Shown here: positions 44,801 to 56,800 of the stretch, piece by piece
Numbering within the stretch: position 1 is the stretch's first letter
Layout of the letters: each line of letters starts with the position of its first letter
Assembly: GCF_018320785.1 (NCBI RefSeq)
Contig: NC_054868.1
Coordinates: 47,375,874 to 47,439,873, forward strand
Origin: Cheilinus undulatus
Taxonomy: Eukaryota; Chordata; Actinopteri; Labriformes; Labridae
Direction of reading: 5' to 3'
Length of the DNA: 64,000 bases
Position numbers and translations under genes: made by a program
The notes under the pieces: model-generated
The model's input: the letters and a program-made list of their open reading frames with translations, nothing else
What the model was told of the DNA's origin: nothing
The model's database searches: none

Positions 44801-47800
44801 TTACCCAAAAGTCCATTCAAATTATGATAAATTTCAAGCAAATTCCTTAAATTCCCCATGAAAATTCCTGAAAATTTCAAAGGACACTCCACATTCAAAT
44901 TCAAATCAAATTTCCCAAATTTCTAAAGTAAATTCTCCCAATTTTTCATGAAAATACCTAAAAATTTTGATGCATGTTCCCCCCAAATAATTCCAAACAA
45001 ATTCTCATAAATTAGAAATACAGTTCCCAAATTTTCCAAATGCCCATGAAAATGAGAACAAATTTCAAAGTGAATTTCCTCCCAAAACTATCCTTCAACA
45101 TTTCCTCAAAAATGCCTGAAAATTTAAAAACAAATTCCCCCAAATAACCAAACAATACGTCAAAATTTTCCCAACATTTCAAGCAAACTGCCTAATCTTT
45201 AATGTACATTCTGGACATTTGTCTTAAAAATTCTCACAGCAAAAATTATTGCTATTGCAGGAAAGTCAAAAAGATGTAATGTCCTTAAATGTGCATGCAG
45301 CATCTCGGCAGGATAATGTGGATCTGTTTGCCTGTTTGTGTGTTTTTTGTAAAGATCTATGTTTGCATGTTTGGATCTGTTTACATCACTGTGATTTATT
45401 TACAACAATTATTGCTCCATATATGGGAGCATTTCTTTGATTTTTGCGGTGCAGCACTGAAACTAAAGTTTAATCAACCTCCCTCAGGCCCCCAGCTGCA
45501 TCACCTGGTCCAAAAGAGCTCTGGACAGGTCTCATGAGACGTACCGCATGCTCAGGAGAAAGAACCTGATCGTTGAAGCAATCCGCAACTTCAAAGTCAT
45601 TGAGGGAACTTTTCCGTAAGTATTTCTTCAAATGTTAGGGTTGAATTCAAAGTAAAAAAGAAGGAACGTGAATAAGCAGATGTTGTTTTTTTTCCAGACT
45701 ACAGAAAATGATCAATGAGAACGAGAAGCTGGACGGGAACAACTGTAAGTGTTGCAAGAAGACTATTTTGCGTCTCATCCACAGTCTGTCCAGAGAGGGT
45801 TTACTTAAGATTTACAAGACAACTGTGATACAGGACGGGATCACCAAGAACGTAAATGCACACAGCACTCCTTCATGCTTATAGCTCTTAACCTGCATAA
45901 ATGCAGCCGTGAATTATACAACAAACGTGCAGACTAGAAAGAGATGAGCTTTAACAATAGCGGTTATTGTGATCAGCTTAAGCTTGTCTATCTGATGTCT
46001 TTCCACTTACAGATTCAGATGTTTGTACATCCGTCTGTTACGCCCAACGATGACGTAGTGAATCGAATCATTGATCAGGTCCGCTTCAGAATCTCCAGCT
46101 CTTACCAAGCCAGTCGGTGAGCACAAACTAAATCCTTTAAAAACCTATGCCAGAAAGATAATACACTCTTTATTAGTGGGAAGTTTTTGCTTGCTGTAAG
46201 AGCCTGAACCATTGGCACATTTTCAAGACCGATGGAATTCAGATAGGGAAAAGCTTTAAGCCTTGTTACAGTTTGACATGTCCCACCTGGGCTGATGGTA
46301 TTGATGAAATAGTTTGTCCTTTGGATTGGAGAACAACCCTGGTGTTCCCTCTCATTTGTACTTTGTCAGTTTCTTGATGGTCTTCCTCTCTGTCCCTCAG
46401 TTTGCAGGAAGCTGAAGAGAAAGCCAGACAACAACAAAAAGACAAAAAGAGACAGAGCGATGACGACTTCAAGCCTGAAACAGGTTCTGTTCACTTCATG
46501 TTTTGAGAGCAGCAAAATGAGAGGAGTTACTAAACTAGCCTTTTTTGTTTATTTACTGTTGTATATTGTTATTTACTGTTTTGCTCCTTCCCTCTCTGTT
46601 TTTCTATGTATAGTTCGTGGATTGGGCAAAAGTCTCGGCTTCCAGCCTAAGATGCATCGCCTGCGCGTCATTCATAACTTCCTCTGGTACCTGATATACG
46701 GTCACCCGCTCAGACAGGACGCCTCTGGTTCTAACTCAGTCAGTCAAACTCCAGAAAACACAGAGGTGCAGCCCTCTGAAAGCACTGCCTCCGGCTCTTC
46801 AGATTCACAGACTGCAGATTCTTCTTCGTCCAAGTTAGATGTCGCATCAGGGGATGAGGATGAAGAGCAGGAAATATCAGAACCAGGCTCCTCTCAGTCT
46901 AAGATAACAGGTGAGAGAGCTTCCTGTGTGAGCACTCAGCAGTGACAGATCTGAGCTGGTTTTGAATAAACTTGTTTATTTTCTATGACATGCTGTGTTT
47001 AAAAAACACAGCTGTGTGTTAAGTCTTGGTGATGCATTCAGGAGAGGTTTTTCCCACTAATTTTTATCTTTACTGTATTGTCTCTGGTAGTGTATGCTGA
47101 AGAAGAGTCATGGAAGAGGTTTATGCCTCCGGTCCGTGTGCGTAAGGACTACAGCTCTGGTTGGGCGATGGTGGGTGACCTGCTCCTCTGCCTGCCTCTC
47201 TCTGTCTTCATTCAGGTCATACAGATCAATTATAAGGTATTGACATATGTTTTGCACTCCATCCCCCTTAATCAGAGCTCAAACAACAGCATTTATGAGC
47301 TTTTTTTATCAAACAGATCAGAAAGAAAATAATTTCCGTGAATCATGATGGCACATTTGGGTACTCGTTTCAACAGGTGGAAGGACTGGAGGAATATCTC
47401 AACGACCCCTTGAAGCAGCACCACCTGGTCCGGATGCTTCCTGCTACAATCAAAAGACAGCTGCTCTATAAACGGTGACTTTCCTTTTCTCTCTCCTTCT
47501 CTACACCTGATCCACTAGACCTATTTCTAAAAGATCTTCATTTCTGTACCAGGAAATACATCTTCTTATTCTTCGAGAGCCTGCAGAGGCTGGTGTACAT
47601 GGGTCTCCTGCATTTTGGTCCTATAGAGAAGTTCAAGGACAAAGACCAGGTATGCAGTCCACTACAACAAAAGTCACAACAATATAACTTTCACTGCCCT
47701 GAACATAGACTCCAGTGTTAAATTTAGTCATTGTGATGGTTGATTACCTTTTTCCATGATGAAGACAAGACTAAGCTAGCTCTCTTTCTAAAACCACAGC

Positions 47801-50800
47801 TGTAATTGTTAAAACTCTTCTGAAAAGTAAGTTTAGTTTTCATTAAGAAGAATGAAATGAGACTCAAATACTAGTCCTGGACTGTTGGACTTTTAAAATG
47901 CATATTTCTCTACTGTGCATATAATTGGTAAAAAAAAAAAAACACGAGTAGAAAGCTTTTAAGGTATATCAGTATTTTCTTCAGTGTCTTGGACTTAAAG
48001 TGCTGCAGACATTCAGCTGCCATCACAGTAATCATGATAATATTTTAGAACAATAAGCACAACAATCCTTCTAAATACAAAGATCCACAAGTACATGGAT
48101 TAGCACATACCAATGAGAACCAACATCCCAAATATATATCACAAACCCTTATTGAACAAGACAGGATAGAAATATGTTTACAAGTCATCAAGGTGGGATA
48201 ACCTGGAGGATGATGGGAACCAGGAGGCTTTAGCAACTCTGTTTTTTTTTCCTTTATTCGTTGACATATTTTATATAAACTTTTGGGGCTGTTTGAGGAT
48301 TATTGGCCGTAAGCAGAAGTTATTTTAAGCCTTTTTAGAGACAATCAGACACAAGAGATAGCACTGCAACAAACACTACATAAAATGTGTTTGACAGATT
48401 AGTCAAATGAAGTAAAAATGTCACAATATTTTATTTGTTTAGACCCATGGTTTTTAACTGGTGGGTCGCATAGCTGCTTTTAGTGGGTTGGGAATTAGTG
48501 CCTAGGGAAGACAGTGTCAAAATGTCTAGTATGTACAAAAGACATGTCCATTTTTTTTTAATTTTACCTTGTTTTGCTGGAAATGGAAAAAAATACAGTT
48601 TTCTTAAGATTTTGACTTATTTATCCTGTTGTCTTGATTGGAAATATTTTCAAGAAAGCTGGCTTCCCCATGATGATGTCTTATTTTTTCAAGATCTTTA
48701 TAAAAACAACAAAAATTTATATTATCATAGTAAAAAAGAGTTTACTGACATGTTGGCATGCATTTCCTGCTAAAGTTTTGTTTGGTTTATTTTCACGTGC
48801 TTTATCTAGGGTCCAAACTGCAACTTTTTTCATGAATTTAGAGGTTGACCATGTTTGGAAATTTGAGTCACAATTTCATATGAAGCAGGTGTTGGTGGGT
48901 CCTAAGGCTAGACCAGTCAAGAACCACTGGACATGACTTAGGCTTCACATAAAAACTGATTGGTTGGTTGATTGAATGTTAAGTGTAGTGTTTTGCCCTG
49001 TGTATAAATTGTGCTTTATAACTCGACATGTCTTAACTTAATCTTTGTGTGTTTGTGGAACAAAACTTCCTTGTAAAGTGTGTGAACATAAAGACATGAA
49101 CTGTTCCATCAAAAATGTAGACCGGGCTGTAAACATACTGATTTTCCTTGCTGGTCATATGGTCATTTGAACATGTGTATTTGATCTCTGGTGCTTCTGC
49201 ATACTCAAATGGGTGCTCAAGGGGTTGCAGGTTTTTGTACTTCAGTATTGGCTTCATTTTTCAACTACAGTGTTTGCCTCTCTGGAGCAGCTTGTGATGC
49301 AAAATCTAAGGCATTTAATATGACTTTTTTTTTTCACACTGCAATGGATTTTTCTCCATGCTGTTTATAAACCCACCATTACCAAGAATATTTATTCTCG
49401 TGAATCAAGAATCAAACGTCAAGAAAATTCTTCATAGTCTGTCTTTTATCCTTTCTTTTTTTTTTTTTTTTTTTTAATCCAGGTGTTTTTATACCTAAAG
49501 CGCCATGCCACCATTGTTGACACGACCAGCGCTGAGCCTCACTACTGGCTGGTCACAGAGTCCCCTGACAAACCTTTTGAGAGGCGGCAGTACACGTTCA
49601 ACACCGCTGAAGATGTGGAAAACTACTGGTTTGACCTGATGTGTGTCTGTCTCAACACACCTCTGGGTAAATGAACACATCACCTAATATCAGAATAACT
49701 CACAGGGTTTATAAAAACATAGAAAATGCATTTTATGTAGAATTCCTAACGTGAATTTTTTTGTTTATATTGTAGGGGTCATCCGTAATAAAAGAAATGT
49801 CACCAACGAGGAAACACCTCCCTCCTTTGTGCACGATCGCTATGTGTTTGTAGGACTGTCATATTTGCTGAAGTAAGCAAGAGAAGTTTATTTCTGTTTG
49901 ATGCTTACTTTAAAACGCCAGTATTTAAAATACATTTTCCTGTGCATGACCACAGAGGCAGTCGTGAAGTGTGTGACGACGGGTCGATACCAGGTGACGC
50001 TAAAGGAGCAGGAGGGCTGCACTCTGAATTCTTCAGTCATCTCAAACGCAATTGGCTGTGGACCAATCACCTACTCGCTGTCAGAACGGTACGTATTATA
50101 AAACACAAGTAGAACAGAGGCATTGTTGAGCTTTTGGAGTTAAACTGTTGTTTATTACTTTTAGACACCAAGTGGTTTAGAAGCCAAAGAGACCAAAATC
50201 AGACTGAACAGCCTGCTGAGTAGAAGTGCTCTCCGGATCGCGCTAAAAGCTGGTGAGTTGCTGCTCAGAACATGAAGAATTTCTGTGCTTGGGCTCCATG
50301 TGTGTTGTGTCTCAACTTTTAGAGTGTATAAAAATAACCCTGAAATGGCATGTGAAAATAAAATAAGAGTCGTTTTAATACTAAGAGTGGGAACTGCAGG
50401 GTTACCCAGAATACCAATAAATGATAATAAACATAATACATGGCCCAGGTGACTGTTACTGTATATAACGTCTGAAACATGATTTCACTCACTGTTCATC
50501 TACCCATCGATAATTTGGCAACAGGAGGAAGTTCTACACCTCGATATCTGACCAACAAGAAGATACTGACAGTGGAAAATGTGGAGGTAAGAGCTCAAAC
50601 AATGTGGTTTTCTTCTTAGATTGTCTTCTTTAGGCTTCCCAGGCTAGTCCTGTCCAGGCTACACACAGTGTGTCAATTTGTACTCTTGTTTCAAGACATG
50701 ACATTTATTCTCCCATGACCGCCTTCAATATGAATGTCACAGAGAAATAAAATAGGGAAGAAAGGAGGTTGTAGCAGAGCTGTTAGCCCCAAATTCCACA

Positions 50801-53800
50801 TACTCCGCCGTCTGTGCTGCATTCCCAGTGCACAGTGCTTTTCTCCTACTGATGGCAAGTGACTTTGCCCACTGGAGGCATTTCTGGAGCGCTATTTATT
50901 TATTTTTTATTTTATTTTATTTTATTTTTTATTTTTGTTGCTTCTGCCATCAGTGAGTACATTCAGAAGTTAAATGGTTGGGGTTTACTACAATGATGTG
51001 TGGTTTCTTGAAAATTCTGTGCAATTTCTTTTCAAAAGTTAACTTCTTCATCAGTGGCACAGTAGTGCTTGGTTGCCTGTTGCTTGTGCCACAGGATGAG
51101 GTGTAATGTTGATGTGGTGATCATTTACGATCATTTACAATGATCGTAAATGATCATTGTGCATTGTGAAGTTGACCAAATGCTTTGCAAATTTTTCTGA
51201 CTGGATCTACCCGCTCTATGTGGATTGATCTGTTTTGGCAAAAGAGACCTGGTGCGTATCTCAAAAGGAGTGGAATGGCACTTCTGGGATATGCTGGAGA
51301 CGGACCGGAGCCTTTGCAGTAGAGCTGCAAAGGCTGATCTGGAAGGGAATAATTTACTGCACAGTGCACTTCACAAGTGGATCGTTGCACAGCCAGAGTA
51401 TGTGGAAATTGAAGGTTAAAGAGGCAGGACAGAATCAACAGAGCAAAGGGGGGGAAAGCACTGTGATGTGTGCATGTTTGATTATGTCAGTGTAACGTAC
51501 TGATGCAAGGCTTAATCTGAAAGACAACTGGACTTCTGGACTAGATTGGACTGCAATGAACCTTCACAGACAGGGCTCCATGAATTAACAGACAGGGGTA
51601 CTAAATATTACCCCAGAATCAATATTAATGCCTTAAGACAGGATGATTGTATAGCTTTATTATGGTGCTGTTGCTTATGCTTTTTGTCTTTATGTGATTT
51701 TAACTAGGTGGGGATAGAGCCTGCATCTAGAAACAAGCAGGTGGTTGGAGGAAAGAGTCAGAAGAGAAAGAGAAGCAAAAAAGAGGTCATCAAACCCCCA
51801 CGCAAGAAGAAGAAGGGTACAGTGAGAGTGTAAAATTTAACACATGTGACAGACTTCAACAAGATCACTAAAGGAGTTGTGATGTTTTTTTTATTCCACT
51901 CTCAGAACCAAAGAAACGTTTGCCTGCCCACGATGAGGCGGACCACAGAGCTTTGAAAATGATGACCAGACAGAGAGTCCTGTGGAGCGTACAGGAAGAC
52001 TCACTGATGATGCTCTGCAGTGTGGCCTCACACTTGTTCAACAGCACAGTAGGCATACAAAAAGTTTCATATTTAACACATGATCCCATAAGATAAAGTC
52101 AAAATAAACACCTACATCCTTTAGGCTGAGGTCAAGCTACACAGTTTTATCTGTTACGATGGTCACTATGTCAGATAGGGACTAGAAAAAAGAAAGTACT
52201 GGGCTAGAATAGACTACATCTGTCCTGACTGTAAACCAACATACCATATTTGCTGTATGTTTGTCTGTCTGACTATTGTGATGAATGTTACGATCCACCA
52301 GTCAGGATTTTTTTAAACCAGTTCATCCTCCAAAAATGTTAATCAGCTGTGTCTTTGTGCATTGTTATTGCATTGCAGCTACGAAGGCCATTTGTGTCTC
52401 ATTGTGTGGTCAGAGACATGCTCCACACAGAGTATGAGATGTCAGCTGATAAAACATCCCTCGCCGTTGGACGTCGCTCAAGATACATCCTTAAAAATCC
52501 CCAGACTCTTCTAAACTACAGGTACGTTTAATTATAAATCAGCCCACACATTTTGAACTCAAACCTGAGCCTTCATTCATCATCGTAAAACAGGATCTGT
52601 TTGGCTGAGGTGTACGAGGACAAACCTCTCATGAAGCTGTTAGACGAGAACAAACCTTCTGATCCAGACAGTCCAGAGGTAATTTTTTGTTGGTTTTGCT
52701 CATGATTTTATTCCTCTTCTTCACAGCCACAGATTTTTTTTGTAATTTTACCTGTGGATAATTCTGCTTTTGTCATTGCAGGATTGTGCAGCAGCGTTCT
52801 CTGAGTATGTTAGACTGCTCAGAGAGAAGTTCAGCTCCTCCCTGAGCGCTCGTGAAGTGAGCCTGCCTGACACCAAACGTGAGCTCTTCTCACGGTAAGA
52901 AAGTTTCCCCTCCTTAGCTGGCCTGCAATCATGTTGCAATGATTTGCAGGCCCAGGGTAAAGACAAACTTGAGTCCCTTTCCCGTTCAGCTGAAAGCAAC
53001 TATAGTGAGGTAAGACAAGCATTTCATAGCATCTCTTTTCAGTTAAACATAAAGAGCCTTAAAATCTATGGCTAACATTATTTGTTAGCGTTTTAGGCAG
53101 ACCGGTATGTGTCTATATGGGTGTAATTGGCTTGATTTTGGGGGCTTTTGAGGGGCTTGGACCTTGTCATTGGGGCCAGGGATCCTCCAAAGGGACTCCA
53201 ACCAACACACTCGAACTCCTACAGTCACATGAAGTAATAGATAACAATAATAAATCATCAGTTGAAAGAGTGACATTTGGAAAATTTGGACTGAAAAGTC
53301 TTCACTACAGATTTCAAGGCATTCAGAGACACCAAGTTTTGCAGTTTAGATTCGGCCTGCAGATTGTTCCAAGCAAAAGTTGCCAAAAACCTAAAAGTAT
53401 TCTTTCCCAGTTCAGTTCGGAATCAGGGATTTTGTCCAGGATTGCTGTGCAAATCAACATGTATGAACTGAACTGAAAGAAGTTACCTCTTTTATGTATG
53501 TCATCATAAAACCAACAATTACCTTTCTTTACTTGAAGAGCTGTCTCACAGTCAGCAAAATGGAGAAAAACACAGAGAACCTGACTTCGGATTTACTGAC
53601 ATTTTGGCTTTTTTGGGTATTTTGGTCTAATACAGCCATCGTCTGGATTTCTATTATGAAAGGTTGCACATGGATTTGCATTGATAATACATCCTGTCCA
53701 CATTGCCTACCCATGCTTGTGCTTGCATGTTAGCAACCGCACTGCAGAAGCCCTCCTCTTCCATCTGTGCCAGGCCCAGGGAAGTGCACTGTGCTTGAGC

Positions 53801-56800
53801 ATGGTACAGAGCACTCACATTAGAGAGTGTGAGTTGGAATGACTTAAAAAGGCTAAGTGAATTTTCTGAATTATATTGCGCATGTGTCTTTTCAGGTTTA
53901 AGGTTTCAGCGATAGAGAACAGAAAGCAGGTGCCGGCCAAAGACACTCTCCATTGGTAAGGATTTTGTTAGATTTGATCATTTTCTCCCTCTAATTCAAA
54001 TGTTACATGCTGTGGTGGACGTTCATAATTTTACTGTGAATTGCAGCACTGATGACATTCATGCTACCGTGTTGCATAACTTGATCCAGAGCACTCTGGC
54101 CATGACCAACAATCAGATGAAGTCCTCAAGATCCTTTCAGGTACGAATTTATTTTATTTCTCCTCCTTTTCTCAAGTTGAAATCATTTATTAAGAGCAGA
54201 ATCTCACTTGGTCAGTTTCAGTTAACATTTATCTGCTGGGAATTCCCAGTTTTGGACCTTTGATGTGCAGCTACCCCATTCCTCCCCATATTTCCCCCGT
54301 TTTCATCAGCAGTAGCGTGTGCCAGGTTTGAGGCTTAATGTAGTCAAAAGAGATGAGTTATTTAAAAAGCAAGTCAGATTAAAAAAAGACATGGGATATT
54401 TAGATACAAGTCATTTTAGGTACTGAGCTGTAAAGCTTGTTTTTTTGCATTTCAGTAAAAATCCTCACTTTAATATTGGACCTAACTGGGTTTCCTTGGC
54501 TTTTGCTGCTAGTGTCAAGTGGACACTCATGCAACTGCACTTTTTTTAACTGTCACAGCAGATGGCTCTGCTGGAAGTTCCCACCTATAAAAGGCCATTT
54601 TTCCTTGCTTTGCTGAGGGTGGATTTTTGTTTGGTTTTGCAGATAATACAACAAAGAATACAGTCTAGACTTTCTGTTCTTTAGAAGGTGTCTTCACATA
54701 ACATTTGTCAAGAATTAGCGGTATACAAATAAAGCCGGGCTTGGCTTCAACTTTGAGGGTTACCACTTGATTGGCACAAATTTAATCACATGAACTTCTC
54801 TCATCCATTTCTCCCTCAGACCTTCCACATGTACAGTAAGTTTAACCAGGAGCTGCTGTGCCAGGTGTTCATTCAGTGCAGGGAGAGAGGCTTGGTCAAC
54901 CGCCGTCGCGTCAACCAGCCGTTTGGGCCGAAGAAGAACCGAGCGCTACCCATCCTGCCAATGTCTTACCAGCTGTCTCAGTCCTACTACAGGTACACAA
55001 CCACTTTTAGGAGGATGCGAGGATGTTTTTTTGTTGTTGCATTCAGGGGATTTTTGCTCAAAAGTCTGCTAACTTTTCTGTCCTAAAAGGAGAAGGAGGG
55101 ATATTTAATTCTTGTCACAAATACATACTGGCTTTTTGAACTCTCCTCTCCTTCTTCTTCCTGGCAGGTGTTTCTCATGGCGTTTCCCTCACTCCCTGTG
55201 CACTGACTCCTTCCGCTTCTTAAGGAGTCTGATTGCCAACAAGGTTGGGGACGACAGACCCTTCATTATCTTCTACCATGAAACTGAGAACAGGTCAGCA
55301 AACGGGGAAATGGTGGTGGAGAAAAAAACAGGGACTGAAAGGAAAAAAAAGACAAGTGATGGAGGGGCAGCTAGCAGACCGGTGAATGAGCCGGAAAAAG
55401 CAGCAAGTAGCTCCACAGAAGAAGGGGAGAAAGACCAAAGAAAAGTGGAAGAAGACACTTTAATGGAGGTTGGTGATGAAAACACAAACACAACCGGCAC
55501 AGTTGTAGAACAGAAAAGCCAAGAAGATTCCTCAACAGCTGAATCAGCTGAAGGTCCATCCACCAGGGAGCAAACAGACGATCATCAGTCTGAAGCTGCT
55601 GCCTCAAGCTCCTCTCCTGAAGCTTCAGGGGAGCCAGATGTTTCAGACATGGTTCGGTTTCCTCTGGACTCTCCAGGAGGATCCTGTGTGGTCTCTATTA
55701 GCCTGATGTCTCTGGGACTGCTGGCGGTGCACCTGTCCATACCCAAACAGATGGTGGTGGTGGATAGCACCATGGTGGAAAACGATGTGGCCAAGAGGTG
55801 AGTAATGGTCCATTTATGAGCTCACTTCAAGTGTTTCAAGGGTTGGACTTTTGAAAAATGAATGGAATTAGTTTTGTTTGTGGTTTGTTTTGACTGTGTT
55901 AAGTTTCTGCTAGGGATTTTCCCAGGTGAATAATTTCTGGTTTAGCAGAATTGGTAGAGCAGGCGCCCATATACAGAGGCTGTAATCCTCAATGCACTGG
56001 TCGCGAGGTTGGTTTCTGGTCTCTGCGTTCTTGCTTGTTCTATAGGTATAAGGGCAAAAAGCTCAAGAAATAATCTTAGAAAAACACATTTAATCATGGA
56101 TGAATAGACTGGACTGAAGTTGAGAAAAACTCAGAAATTAGGGGCTTTGTCTGCTCTGAGACTGCCAACATTTGATGATATGGTAATGTTAGATGGCACT
56201 TAGTTAATAGTTTATACAAAGGTTTCTTGGCAAAGCTATTCTGATTGGATTGATTTTTAAATTTAATTGAATTTTGTGTTATTCTTTAAAGAAACACATC
56301 CCATTTTTTTCATGTGGATCCTTTAGGGGGCTCAACTTTTCTTAGGTCCTGTTTATACCCCACTTGAGAATTTCTGGGTAATATGATATCAAAACGTTAA
56401 TACACCCCAGTGCATCCTGAGGATGACTTGAGATCTTTATTTATTTATCTGAGTGTCAAAAACCATTGAGGTTTCCCTCATTTTTCATGCCACTGAGATA
56501 CAAAAAGACACACTTAAAACAAACCAAGAAAAGATGCCTCTCAGTTAAAGCAATTACACACTGTAGTGAAAGGATTTGATGTCATCAACTTAAATTTTCC
56601 CAGAGATACTGAAGGGTTTCTCAACATTTTAGTAGCATTAAATCTGAAGGCAGATTTTCCAAATTCAGAGTTGCGTAGACTTGTAATTTAAATGAGACGT
56701 GGGCAAAGATTTGAAGTTTACTTTGAATTATTAAAAGTGCCAAGCTCAAAGAATTAGGTAGGTTTTCAGCTGTTATGGGTAGCTTTGACTAAAAGGTGCT

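Noticed and set aside
51118..51156. A microRNA precursor
   Set aside because: The stem is only 18 bp with a 3-base loop, too short for a typical hairpin precursor.
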